Part shown: positions 8,001-15,747 of the stretch, in pieces
Position numbering within the stretch: the first letter of the stretch is position 1
How the letters are laid out: each line of letters starts with the position of its first letter
DNA from: an uncultured Rhodospirillales bacterium
GTDB taxonomy: Bacteria; Pseudomonadota; Alphaproteobacteria; Acetobacterales; Acetobacteraceae
Length of the DNA: 34,104 bases
Direction of reading: 5' to 3'
NCBI GenBank assembly: GCA_903927465.1
Contig: CAIYMY010000110.1
Location: 1 to 34,104, forward strand
Program-made: the position numbers and the translations under genes
The notes under the pieces: model-generated
Database searches by the model: none
What the model was told of the DNA's origin: nothing
What the model saw: the letters and a program-made list of their open reading frames with translations, nothing else

Positions 8001-8042
8001 TTGCCTTGTAGATTTATTGTAGCTACATATATTCCACGCGCA
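8001..8042 (+). promoter_or_regulatory. Promoter/operator of the brnTA module
   Basis: TGTAGCTACA at 8018-8027 is a perfect 10-bp palindrome. A TATATT hexamer (8028-8033, five of six matches to TATAAT) follows directly, and TTGTAG at 8006-8011 lies 16 bases before it as a weak -35. TTGTAG recurs at 8017-8022. The palindrome therefore sits inside the promoter, where an autoregulating BrnA antitoxin would be expected to bind. Predicted transcription would begin near 8040, at or just before the first conserved brnT codons. Confidence 0.55.
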
Positions 8043-8308
8043 TCACCTTCGACCCGTCCAAGCGCGCCAGAACGCTGGCCGAACGAGGGTTGGATTTTGC
8101 CGATGCGGCGCTAGTTTTCGCTAGCCTCCACGCCACGCTTGAAGATGTGCGGCGAGATTATGGTGAGAAGCGCTTTATCTCTGCCGGGCTTTTGCAGGGC
8201 CGGTTGGTGGTTCTGGTTTGGACTCCGCGCGGCGCGGCCCGCCGCATCATTTCCATGAGGCACGCCCATGCCGAAGAAGAAACACGCTGGCGCCAATACC
8301 TGGGTTGA
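8036..8308 (+). CDS. brnT: BrnT family ribonuclease toxin (start codon unclear)
   Basis: BrnT (DUF497) is a RelE-like ribonuclease toxin of type II toxin-antitoxin systems. The frame reads RITFDPSKRARTLAERGLDF, then a DYGEKRFISAGLLQGRLVVL strand pair and a RRIISMRHAHAEEETRW end, an almost textbook BrnT layout. The frame is open from 8012, yet has no ATG, GTG or TTG until TTG 8090, which would cut off the first strand and helix. At the position where relatives have Met-Arg-Ile the codon is ACG (8036). The gene may use a non-standard or leaderless start, or be silenced. It overlaps brnA by 41 bases. Confidence 0.75.
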   Translation, partial: TRITFDPSKRARTLAERGLDFADAALVFASLHATLEDVRRDYGEKRFISAGLLQGRLVVLVWTPRGAARRIISMRHAHAEEETRWRQYLG

Positions 8309-8534
8309 TCCCGATGATGCGCCGCCGCTGACCGACGAATTCTTCGCCAAGGCGGAGATCAAGGATGGAGCGCGGCTTGTCCGTCGCGGTCGCCCGCAGC
8401 TGCCACAGGCCAAGCGCCAGGTGACGCTGCGCCTGGACCCGGACCTGCTGGATCGTCTGCGCGCCAGCGGCCCAGGCTGGCAAACACGCGTGAACAAGGC
8501 GCTGCGAGATTGGATCAAGAAACAAGCGGCTTGA
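8268..8534 (+). CDS. brnA: BrnA family antitoxin
   Basis: BrnA neutralises BrnT and represses the shared operon. The 88-residue product matches the family: a basic N-terminus, the WVDPDDAPPLTDEFFAKAE segment, a GRPQLPQAK linker, and a ribbon-helix-helix-like C-terminus reading VTLRLDPDLLDRLRASGPGW. GAGG stands about 10 bases before the ATG, and the start lies within the end of brnT. The predicted operator is at 8018-8027. BrnT-BrnA order and overlap are typical of the system. Confidence 0.9.
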   Translation: MPKKKHAGANTWVDPDDAPPLTDEFFAKAEIKDGARLVRRGRPQLPQAKRQVTLRLDPDLLDRLRASGPGWQTRVNKALRDWIKKQAA

Positions 8535-8583
8535 TACCCAACGCGCGACAGAAGGCACTTCTCCTGCTAAGCCCGGGCGCACC

Positions 8584-10194
8584 ATGTCTGAAACCTCCAT
8601 CCCTGCCGCCCGTATCGCCGAAGAAGCCGCCCGCCGGCGGAGCTTTGCCATCATCGCCCATCCGGATGCGGGCAAAACCACGCTGACCGAAAAACTGCTG
8701 CTGAAGGGTGGTGCCATTCAGCTTGCCGGCGCGGTGCGCGCCAAGGGCAATGCGCGGCGCACGCGTTCCGACTGGATGAAAATTGAACAGGATCGCGGGA
8801 TTTCGGTTGCGACCTCCGTCATGACTTTTGAGCGTGATGGCGTGGTCTTCAACTTGCTGGACACGCCAGGCCACGAGGATTTTTCGGAAGATACCTATCG
8901 CACCCTGACCGCGGTGGATGCCGCCGTGATGGTGCTGGATGCGGCGAAGGGGATTGAGAGCCAAACGCGCAAGCTGTTTGAAGTTTGCCGCATGCGCGAT
9001 ATTCCGATCATCACCTTCATCAACAAGATGGACCGCGAAGCGCGCGAACCTTTCGAATTGCTGGATGAAATCCAGAACCTGCTGGCGCTGGATGCAACGC
9101 CTGCCGCCTGGCCCGTGGGCCGCGCGTCTGACTTCGCAGGGGTTTATGATTTGGCAACAGACCGCTTCCTGCCCGTGGCGGAAGGGGCGGAACCTATTCA
9201 ACTTGAATCGCCGGAAGACCCGAAACTCGCCGCGCTGGTGGGGGATGACAGGGCTTTGGCGCTTTCCGAAGAAGTGCTGCTGGCGCGCGCCGGTTATCCC
9301 GCATTCAATACGGATCGGTTTTTGGAAGGATCGCTGACGCCGGTCTATTTCGGCTCGGCATTGCGCGATTTCGGCATTGCGCATTTGCTGGATGGGCTGG
9401 CGCGCCATGCGCCGTCGCCACGGGCGCGCGCGGCGGATCAGCGCCTGGTGACGCCGGGTGAGGAAAAGCTGACGGGCTTTGTCTTCAAGATCCAGGCGAA
9501 TATGGACCCTAATCACCGAGACCGCGTCGCCTTTGTGCGGCTTTGCAGCGGGCGATTGACCAAGGGCATGCGGCTGCGCCAGACCCGCACCGGCAAACAG
9601 GTGCCAGTGAATGCGCCGCTGTTTTTCTTCGCGAAGGACCGACAAGTGGCGGAAGAAGCCTGGCCTGGCGATGTGATTGGCATTGCCAATCACGGTACCT
9701 TGCGCATCGGTGATACGCTGACGGAAGGTGAGGCGCTTGATTTTCGCGGCGTGCCTTCCTTCGCGCCTGAAATCCTGCGCCATATCCGGCTGGATGATCC
9801 AATGCTGGCCAAGAAGCTACGCACTGCGCTTGATCAATTGGCCGAAGAAGGCGTGGTGCAGTTGTTCCGCCCGCGTGATGGCTCCCCGCCCGTGGTCGGC
9901 GTGGTGGGGCAATTGCAGTTGGATGTGCTGCAAAGCCGGTTGCGCGTGGAATATGGTGTGCCGGCAGGCTTTGATGCCACGCCCTGGGAACAGGTGCGCT
10001 GGATTGCCTCAACCGAAGCGGGCGCGCTGGAACGTTTCGCAGAGGCCAATCGGCGTGATGTCGCGGAAGATCACGATGGTGAGCTGGTCGCGTTTTTCAG
10101 CAGCGATTGGCGCCGCCGCCGTGCAGAAGAAGAATGGCCAATGCTGCGCTTCCATGCCGTGCGCGAACAGCATGGGCTGGGCGGGGGGAAGTAG
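8584..10194 (+). CDS. prfC: Peptide chain release factor 3
   Basis: RF3 is a translational GTPase that recycles RF1/RF2 from the terminating ribosome. The 536-residue length fits the family. The G domain has AHPDAGKTT (residues 25-33), a switch region with DRGISV, DTPGHEDFSEDTYRTL (the FSEDTY after DTPGHED marks RF3 rather than EF-G), and NKMD. A beta-barrel domain II (LTGFVFKIQANMDP) and an RF3 C-terminal domain (VVGVVGQLQLDVL) follow. It stands 49 bases after brnA and may share some transcription with it. The 3' end faces a hairpin cluster. Confidence 0.97.
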   Translation: MSETSIPAARIAEEAARRRSFAIIAHPDAGKTTLTEKLLLKGGAIQLAGAVRAKGNARRTRSDWMKIEQDRGISVATSVMTFERDGVVFNLLDTPGHEDFSEDTYRTLTAVDAAVMVLDAAKGIESQTRKLFEVCRMRDIPIITFINKMDREAREPFELLDEIQNLLALDATPAAWPVGRASDFAGVYDLATDRFLPVAEGAEPIQLESPEDPKLAALVGDDRALALSEEVLLARAGYPAFNTDRFLEGSLTPVYFGSALRDFGIAHLLDGLARHAPSPRARAADQRLVTPGEEKLTGFVFKIQANMDPNHRDRVAFVRLCSGRLTKGMRLRQTRTGKQVPVNAPLFFFAKDRQVAEEAWPGDVIGIANHGTLRIGDTLTEGEALDFRGVPSFAPEILRHIRLDDPMLAKKLRTALDQLAEEGVVQLFRPRDGSPPVVGVVGQLQLDVLQSRLRVEYGVPAGFDATPWEQVRWIASTEAGALERFAEANRRDVAEDHDGELVAFFSSDWRRRRAEEEWPMLRFHAVREQHGLGGGK

Positions 10195-10203
10195 ACCTTC
10201 CCC

Positions 10204-10336
10204 CGCAAGCCTTTGGCTTGCGTTATCTGTGGCGGATCGTGCCCGATCCGCCCTCAGACGCCGGCGCGCGCATCCGCGCGCTTGGCTTCGCCGCATAAGC
10301 GGCGGCGCCCATTCGGGCGCTCGCCCGCCTTTGGCG
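10204..10336. repeat. Six consecutive stem-loops between convergent genes
   Basis: Six hairpins follow one another with little spacer. They are: 10204-10222 (CGCAAGCC, loop TTT, perfect); 10231-10252 (GGCGGATCG, loop TGCC, perfect); 10264-10281 (GCGCGCG, loop CATC); 10289-10304 (CGCCGC, loop ATAA); 10305-10320 (GCGCCC, loop ATTC); and about 10322-10336 (GCC/GGC-rich with loop TTT and one mismatch, echoing the first). No T-run follows any stem. The array fills the gap between prfC and the opposing NIPSNAP gene and probably blocks read-through from both sides. Confidence 0.8.
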
Positions 10337-10346
10337 TGCGTAGTTC

Positions 10347-10673
10347 TTACTTCACCGATGAGAAGGATGTCGGCTGAAGAATTTCATTGGTGACTTTCGT
10401 CAGCAATGGACCATTCGCTTCGGTTTCAGCGCGCGCCTTGATCCAATCCGGATCGGCCTGGAATTTCATCCATTTTTCTTCGCGTTCTGCGAGTGAATTC
10501 CACGCGACCATATAGGTCAGGCTGTGGTTGGAATCACCGATCAGCGTGGTCCAGAAACCCGCCTGGCGAATGCCATGCTTGTCCCAAAGCTTCAGCGTGA
10601 TGGTGTCGAACCGCTTCATCAGATCGGGCAGGCGCCCGGGCTGGCAGTGATAAATGCGAAGTTCATAGAGCAT
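10347..10673 (-). CDS. NIPSNAP family protein (single domain)
   Basis: The 108-residue product is a single NIPSNAP domain: an opening YELRIYHCQPGRLPDLMKRF, a central LTYMVAWNSLAEREEKW strand-helix, and an Asp-Pro-x-Trp motif (DPDW) near residue 76. An AGGAG site lies 6-7 bases before the ATG. It is the last gene of the minus-strand operon that includes the TctC binding protein and several oxidoreductases, 22 bases after tctC. Its biochemical role is unknown; association with catabolic operons suggests an accessory or substrate-handling function. Confidence 0.88.
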   Translation of the reverse strand: MLYELRIYHCQPGRLPDLMKRFDTITLKLWDKHGIRQAGFWTTLIGDSNHSLTYMVAWNSLAEREEKWMKFQADPDWIKARAETEANGPLLTKVTNEILQPTSFSSVK

Positions 10674-10695
10674 CGTTTTTCTCCTGTGTTGAAGG

Positions 10696-11682
10696 TTAAT
10701 CTAGTTTGGCGCCGGATATTTCCACCAATTCGCGCCAGACGCGATCCTGGCTGCGCACGTAATCGGTGAAGCCTTCCGGTGTGTCATCCGAAATGGCGGT
10801 GAAGCCAAGTGGGATCAGCTTTTCACCATATTCCTTGTCGCGCGCCGCGCCGATGGTGGCACGGTGCAAGGCCTGCGCAATAGGTGCCGGCGTGCCGGCG
10901 GCAGCGGAAATGCAGTACCAGAATTCCATATCCATATCGGAACCTGGAATAAGTTCCGCCATGCCGCGCACATTCTCAAGCCCTGCGACCTGAGGTTGGC
11001 GCTTCTGGCTACCAACCGCCAGCGCTCGCAAGCGCCCTTCGCGCACATGCGGCATTAGCGCAGGCATGCCATCAAAAATCATATCAACATTGCCGGCAAT
11101 TAGATCATTCAAGCCAGGCGCCAGCCCGCGATAGGGCACATGCGAAACCTCGATACCCGCGCTTTGCATCAGCTTGGAAATCGTCAAATGGCTGATGGTG
11201 CCAATACCCGATGACGCCGCGCTGATCTGCCCTGGCCGGCGCTTTGCATCTGCTACAAATTCTTCAAATGTGCGCCAGGGCCGATTGGCATTCACGACAA
11301 ATAGCGTGGACCCCACCGACACGCGGGAGATATGGGTGAAATCCCGAATGCCATCAAAGGGCATACCCTTGTGGTACAGGTATTTATTCGCCAACAGGAT
11401 CGTTGCACCACCCAGAAACAGCGTATGCCCATCCGGCGCGCTGCGTGCCACGGCTTCACCGGCGATGTTCCCGCCAGCGCCGGGGCGGTTATCAATAATC
11501 ACAGTCTGGCCAAGCAGCGGCCCCACCCGTTCCGCGACAAGGCGCGCGGTGATATCGGCGGCACCTGCGGGCGGGAAAGGCACCACCAGGCGCAAGGGCC
11601 GCGTTGGAAAACCTTGCGCCCGCGCAATAGCCGGCGCGGTAAGTCCTGCGATCAGCGCGGCGCGGCGGGTGAGTTTGATCAT
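10696..11682 (-). CDS. Tripartite tricarboxylate transporter (Bug/TctC) substrate-binding protein
   Basis: Periplasmic Bug proteins capture carboxylate-type ligands for TctAB-type carriers or for signalling. The 328-residue product has an N-terminal signal peptide with a twin arginine (LTRRAALIAG) and a likely ARA-Q cleavage near residue 22. Family motifs follow: LRLVVPFPPAGAADITARL, a NRPGAGGNIA turn, APDGHTL, and a central SVGSTLFVVN strand. An excellent GGGAGG precedes the ATG. No TctA/TctB membrane genes occur in the window, as is common for orphan Bug proteins. Its ligand is probably the operon's substrate. Confidence 0.93.
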   Translation of the reverse strand: MIKLTRRAALIAGLTAPAIARAQGFPTRPLRLVVPFPPAGAADITARLVAERVGPLLGQTVIIDNRPGAGGNIAGEAVARSAPDGHTLFLGGATILLANKYLYHKGMPFDGIRDFTHISRVSVGSTLFVVNANRPWRTFEEFVADAKRRPGQISAASSGIGTISHLTISKLMQSAGIEVSHVPYRGLAPGLNDLIAGNVDMIFDGMPALMPHVREGRLRALAVGSQKRQPQVAGLENVRGMAELIPGSDMDMEFWYCISAAAGTPAPIAQALHRATIGAARDKEYGEKLIPLGFTAISDDTPEGFTDYVRSQDRVWRELVEISGAKLD

Positions 11683-11697
11683 GCTAACCTCCCTTCT

Positions 11698-12492
11698 TTA
11701 TTCTGTTGGATCGCGGTGCAATTCAACCACAATGCCTTCCTGCCCCGGCAGCGCAGGATAGCGGCGCATCACTTCCGGATCATGCCCTGGCACGATGTGC
11801 TTCGGGCTTGGCGCAAGCGCACGCAACTTATCGAACCCTTCCAGCATTTCCCCGATGTGAAAGGCCGTGGTGAAGGGCCTGCCTGCTTCCATGTTTTCGT
11901 AGAAATGCGTGACATCTGAGGCCAGCACCACGCGCCCGCGCGCCGTATTCACGCGCACGCATTGCAGCCCCATGGAATGCCCACCGCAAGCATGCACGGT
12001 AATCCCTGGCGCCACCTCCGCATCACCATTATGGAAGACCACGCGTTCAGCGAAATTCATCCGTACCATGCCGACTACGTCTTCAACTTCGAATGAATGG
12101 CGGAGCTTCGAGTATTTCATATAGCGCCCGGTGGCGTAGTGCATTTCCGGTTCCTGCAAATGGAACTTCGCCTTGGCGAATTTATGGAAGCTGCCGACAT
12201 GATCATAATGCAGGTGGGAAATCACCACATCTTCGACCTTGTCGGGATCAACACCGATCAGCTTCAGGCTTTCAATCGGGCAGCGCAGGTAATTGCGCTT
12301 ACGCTTGGCAGCGACTTCCGCCGTGAAGCCCGTATCAATGATCACCGCGCGATCTTCATTCACCGCAGCCCAGACGAAGTAATCCATCGGCATGGGTGCA
12401 TCATGCGGGTCGCCACCAATGAAATGCTCCGTGCGTTTGGCATCGCGCATGGCATAGCGCAGCGCATAGACGCGGTATTCGGGTTCAGTCAT
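11698..12492 (-). CDS. Metallo-beta-lactamase-fold hydrolase, N-acyl homoserine lactonase-like
   Basis: The 264-residue protein has the dinuclear-metal motif HLHYDH at residues 93-98. Further ligands are His172 in GGHSMG, Asp193 in LASDVTHF, and His237 in PGHDPE, an AttM/AiiA-like set. Such enzymes open lactone rings; quorum-signal lactones are one substrate, but catabolic lactones are as likely here. No signal peptide is seen. The ATG overlaps the stop of the upstream flavoprotein gene (ATGA), with AGGAG in front. Coupling to an enoate-reductase-like gene favours a metabolic lactone over quorum quenching. Confidence 0.87.
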   Translation of the reverse strand: MTEPEYRVYALRYAMRDAKRTEHFIGGDPHDAPMPMDYFVWAAVNEDRAVIIDTGFTAEVAAKRKRNYLRCPIESLKLIGVDPDKVEDVVISHLHYDHVGSFHKFAKAKFHLQEPEMHYATGRYMKYSKLRHSFEVEDVVGMVRMNFAERVVFHNGDAEVAPGITVHACGGHSMGLQCVRVNTARGRVVLASDVTHFYENMEAGRPFTTAFHIGEMLEGFDKLRALAPSPKHIVPGHDPEVMRRYPALPGQEGIVVELHRDPTE

Positions 12493-14462
12493 GCCATATG
12501 CTCCTGTTTTACCGGCACCATCCCAAGCGCGAGGCCTACCATGGAGGCATCGCGCAAGACGGAAAGGAAATCGCCGGGCTGATTGGCATCGCCCACCAGG
12601 GTGAAGGAAATGCCGCTGGCTTCAACTGCGGGCAGCACATCGAGGTTGGGCAGCGCGCCGATCGCGGCAATCACATGGGTCACGCCGGCAAGCTCTCGTG
12701 CCGCACCATCTTCGGTGAAATACAGCACATCACCCACCAGCCGCGCATCGCGCACCTTGGTATGGAAGCTGGTGCCGACTGCGCGCAGGCGGATCATCAG
12801 ATCGGTGCGGTTATTGCGAGCCATGGCGGGCGCGATGGCGGGCAGTGATTCAAGAATGCTGATGCGACAGCCGCGCTGCGCCAGCACATCCGCCACTTCA
12901 AGCCCGACAATGCCACCACCAATCACCGCAACGCGCACGCCGTCCGGCACCAGCGCTGGATTGGCAATCACATCCCAGGCTTGCAGCGGCGTGGCACCAG
13001 GCAGGCTCAACGGGCGCGGCTTGGCGCCGGTCGCGAGAACGAGATGATCCGGCGCGAAAGCCCTGATGGCATCGGCAGTTGCATTCACACCATAACGCAC
13101 CGGCACGCCAAGCGCCTGCACCTGATCCCAGCGCCAAGACCAGGCAGGGCGCACTTCTTCCTTGTCCGGCGCGGCCACGGCCAGATGAATCTGCCCGCCA
13201 GCGCGCGCCGCCTTTTCCCAGATTTCCACATGATGCCCGCGCGCCGCCGCCAGGCGTGCCACCTCGGCCCCCGCCATTCCTGCGCCCAAAATCAAGACCC
13301 GCTGTTTCACCGGCGCGGGCGCGAAAGGCCCATCAATGAATTCCGGCGCTTCCAATTCAGTGCCCAGCATGGGGTTCACCACGCAGGCGACATCGCGTTC
13401 CAGAGTCAGACGCTCAAAACAGACATTGCAGGAAATACAGCCGCGAATGGCCACCTTGCTTTCGCCAAACGCCTTGCGCGGCCAATGCGCATCAGCCGTC
13501 AGTGCACGGCCGAGTGAGACATAATCTGCCGCACCGGAAGCCAGCACAGCCTCCGCATCTTCCGGCGAAAGGATGCGCCCGGCGATAATGGTGGGGATGG
13601 AAACCGCATCCGTGATCGGCTTCGCATGCGGTTCCAACGTACGGCGCGGCATGGATGGCGGCTGGATGCAAAAGCGCGACAAAGCCGGGCTTTCATTCGT
13701 GCCGCCGGAAAGATCCAGCGCGGTCACCCCCGCCGCTTCCAGAAGCTTGGCGAGTTCCACCATCTCCTCAACCGGGTAGCCATCATCGCAATATTCGGTG
13801 CAGGAAATCCGTACCCACAGCGGGAAATCCGGCAAAGCATCACGCAGCCGATGCACCGTTTCCAACAGCAACCGCGCACGATTTTCCAGCGAACCGCCGT
13901 AACGGTCGCTGCGCTTGTTTATCCGCGGCGTCAGGAATTGATGAAACAGATAACCATTGGCGGCGTGTAATTCTACCGCATCATAGCCGGCTTGCCACAA
14001 GCGTCGCGCGGCGGTCACGAAATCCTTCTGAATTTCGGTGATCTCCGCTTGTTCCAGCGGCCGCACCTCATCACCCGTATTCGGATTGCGCCAGGGCGAG
14101 GGCCCTACCGGTTCCATATTCAACACCATCCGGCGCAGCAGCGCGCCGCGGTGATTGATCTGCCCCACTGTCACGCAATCATGGCGCTTGATGCCTTCCA
14201 CCAGCCGCGCGAGGCCAGGGATGAAGCGGTCATGATAAATCCAGAGCGAATTGTTATGCGCGCGCCCACCCGCACTCACCGCCATCGCTTCCGTCACGAT
14301 GGCGGCGACACCGCCTTTTGCGCGTTCTTCGTAATAGGCGCGGTCGCGTTCGGTCGAAATCCCATCGCTGGTGCTGAAATTCGTACCCATCGGCGCCATG
14401 ATGAGCCGGTTTTTCATCCGGAGCGGACCAATCCGCCCCGGCTGTTGCATCAGCAAGGTCAT
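12489..14462 (-). CDS. Old-Yellow-Enzyme-type FMN/Fe-S/FAD oxidoreductase (2,4-dienoyl-CoA reductase family)
   Basis: The 657-residue protein has the three-part layout of 2,4-dienoyl-CoA reductase and trimethylamine dehydrogenase. The N-terminal TIM barrel runs from RIGPLRMKNRLIMAPM, with active-site pair His166/Asn169 in HAANGYLFHQF. A four-cysteine cluster follows: Cys342, Cys345, Cys348 and Cys360. The C-terminal FAD/NAD domain starts at GAGMAGAE (393-400) with a second GGGIVGLE-type motif. The His/Asn pair is the one seen in classical OYE. Reduction of an activated C=C bond is the likely reaction; substrate unknown. It lies 6 bases after the upstream dehydrogenase gene. Confidence 0.9.
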   Translation of the reverse strand: MTLLMQQPGRIGPLRMKNRLIMAPMGTNFSTSDGISTERDRAYYEERAKGGVAAIVTEAMAVSAGGRAHNNSLWIYHDRFIPGLARLVEGIKRHDCVTVGQINHRGALLRRMVLNMEPVGPSPWRNPNTGDEVRPLEQAEITEIQKDFVTAARRLWQAGYDAVELHAANGYLFHQFLTPRINKRSDRYGGSLENRARLLLETVHRLRDALPDFPLWVRISCTEYCDDGYPVEEMVELAKLLEAAGVTALDLSGGTNESPALSRFCIQPPSMPRRTLEPHAKPITDAVSIPTIIAGRILSPEDAEAVLASGAADYVSLGRALTADAHWPRKAFGESKVAIRGCISCNVCFERLTLERDVACVVNPMLGTELEAPEFIDGPFAPAPVKQRVLILGAGMAGAEVARLAAARGHHVEIWEKAARAGGQIHLAVAAPDKEEVRPAWSWRWDQVQALGVPVRYGVNATADAIRAFAPDHLVLATGAKPRPLSLPGATPLQAWDVIANPALVPDGVRVAVIGGGIVGLEVADVLAQRGCRISILESLPAIAPAMARNNRTDLMIRLRAVGTSFHTKVRDARLVGDVLYFTEDGAARELAGVTHVIAAIGALPNLDVLPAVEASGISFTLVGDANQPGDFLSVLRDASMVGLALGMVPVKQEHMA

Positions 14463-14468
14463 AACGCG

Positions 14469-15404
14469 CTACGACGCCTTATCCGCATCCAATACGGCTT
14501 GCACCGCCGCCGGATCACATTTGATGGAAACGCCGGCGCGTTCCAATTGCAGCTTCATCGGCACGCGGCTGTCCAGGTTTTCCCAGCCGCGATTCAAAGC
14601 CTCATTCATTTCTTCCAGCGCCAAATTGCAGAAGCGCATCGGCACATTCAGTTCGCGGCCCATGGTCACCGCCAAAGTCACATCCTTATGCGCCAGCTTC
14701 AACGCAAAGGCGGGCGGATCATATTTGTCGACCAGGAATTGATCCGTGATGCGATCAAAAGTGCGCTTGCGCCCAAGCGCGCCCTGGCGCACGGCTTTCC
14801 AAAGATCAAGCGGGTCCATCCCCGCCTTCACCCCCATGGAAAACACTTCCGCCATCGCGGTTTGGATCGCATAACCGGCCATGTTGTGGACTAGCTTCGC
14901 AACGGTCGCGGTGCCGATCGGGCCGATATAGGCGGCCTGGTCACCAAAAGCGTCCAGCACCTTCTTGTATTTGTCGAAAACGTCCTTGTCGCCGCCGACC
15001 CAAATCGCCAGCTTGCCGGTCTCGGCCCCCTTCGGCCCGCCGCTGACGGGCGCATCAAAACCATAAGCGCCCTTGTTTGCGAGTGCTTCGGCCATGCGCT
15101 TCATCAGCGCCTGGGAATTGGTGGAAAGGTCAAAATAAGCAGCACCTTTTTGCACGCCAGCCAGAATGCCATCGGTGCCGAAAATCACCGGCTCCACTTC
15201 CTTGGGGCCAGGTAGGGACGTGAAAATCACCTCGCATTGTTCCGCAACGGCCTTGGGTGTTTCCGCCCAAGTTGCGCCGGCAGCGAGCCGATTGGCGCCG
15301 GCTTCGCGGCGGATGTCATGCACCACCAGCTCATAGCCGGCTTTTTGCAGATTGGCGGCCATGAAGGCACCCATGGTGCCAAGGCCGATGAAACCTACCT
15401 TCAT
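14469..15404 (-). CDS. NAD(P)-dependent 3-hydroxyisobutyrate dehydrogenase-like oxidoreductase
   Basis: A beta-hydroxyacid dehydrogenase. From the ATG at 15404 it opens MKVGFIGLGTMG, the Rossmann GxGxxG. The substrate-binding DAPVSGGPKGA stretch and the catalytic-lysine region GPIGTATVAKLVHN are present. The 311-residue length is normal. A start at 15458 inside the upstream gene would add a basic, unrelated 18-residue extension and is rejected. The gene begins 4 bases after the CMD-family stop. It would oxidise or reduce a 3-hydroxyacid or tartronate-semialdehyde-like intermediate; substrate not determinable. Confidence 0.93.
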   Translation of the reverse strand: MKVGFIGLGTMGAFMAANLQKAGYELVVHDIRREAGANRLAAGATWAETPKAVAEQCEVIFTSLPGPKEVEPVIFGTDGILAGVQKGAAYFDLSTNSQALMKRMAEALANKGAYGFDAPVSGGPKGAETGKLAIWVGGDKDVFDKYKKVLDAFGDQAAYIGPIGTATVAKLVHNMAGYAIQTAMAEVFSMGVKAGMDPLDLWKAVRQGALGRKRTFDRITDQFLVDKYDPPAFALKLAHKDVTLAVTMGRELNVPMRFCNLALEEMNEALNRGWENLDSRVPMKLQLERAGVSIKCDPAAVQAVLDADKAS

Positions 15405-15408
15405 CGCT

Positions 15409-15747
15409 TCAGCCCTTCTTCGCCTGGTCCTGCGCTTCAAACACATCAACAGCGACATGCGCTGCCGTCATGGCGGAAGGCCAGCCGGAATACATGGAAA
15501 GATGCGTGATGATTTCGGAAACTTCCTCACGCGAAAGCCCATTGGTCAGGCCGCGGCCGATATGGCTGTTCAACTGATCCTGCCAGCCGAGTGCCACAAG
15601 TGCCGCAATCGTCACCATGGAACGGTCGCGCTTATTGAGCTGCGGGCGTTCCCAGACGTCGCCATAGACATATTGGTGGGTCATTTCGACCAGCTTCGGG
15701 AAATCCGGATTGATGCGGTCGCGGCGCGCGGAGGGTGGGGCTGCCAT
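15409..15747 (-). CDS. Carboxymuconolactone decarboxylase (CMD) family protein
   Basis: A small all-helical AhpD/CMD-fold protein of 112 residues. The NKRDRSMVTIAALVALGW and QLNSHIGRGLTNGLSREEVSEII segments are typical of PcaC-type gamma-carboxymuconolactone decarboxylases. The redox CxxC of AhpD peroxidase relatives is absent, so peroxidase activity is unlikely. I chose the ATG at 15747 because GAGGAG precedes it. It is the first gene of the 10.3-15.7 kb operon; the 151-bp gap upstream (15748-15898) must hold the promoter, but no clear consensus was recognised. Confidence 0.9.
   Translation of the reverse strand: MAAPPSARRDRINPDFPKLVEMTHQYVYGDVWERPQLNKRDRSMVTIAALVALGWQDQLNSHIGRGLTNGLSREEVSEIITHLSMYSGWPSAMTAAHVAVDVFEAQDQAKKG

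Noticed and set aside
8515-9783. 422-codon minus-strand open frame
   Set aside because: Antisense to prfC, with Arg/His/Gln-rich composition typical of a shadow frame; prfC is unmistakable on the other strand.
10801-10820. AAGCCAAGTGGGATCA resembling the left-edge palindrome core
   Set aside because: The second arm is missing and the bases encode the conserved end of the TctC protein.
11698-12492. Quorum-quenching system
   Set aside because: The lactonase-like fold alone does not show this; no LuxI/LuxR genes are present and the operon context is metabolic.
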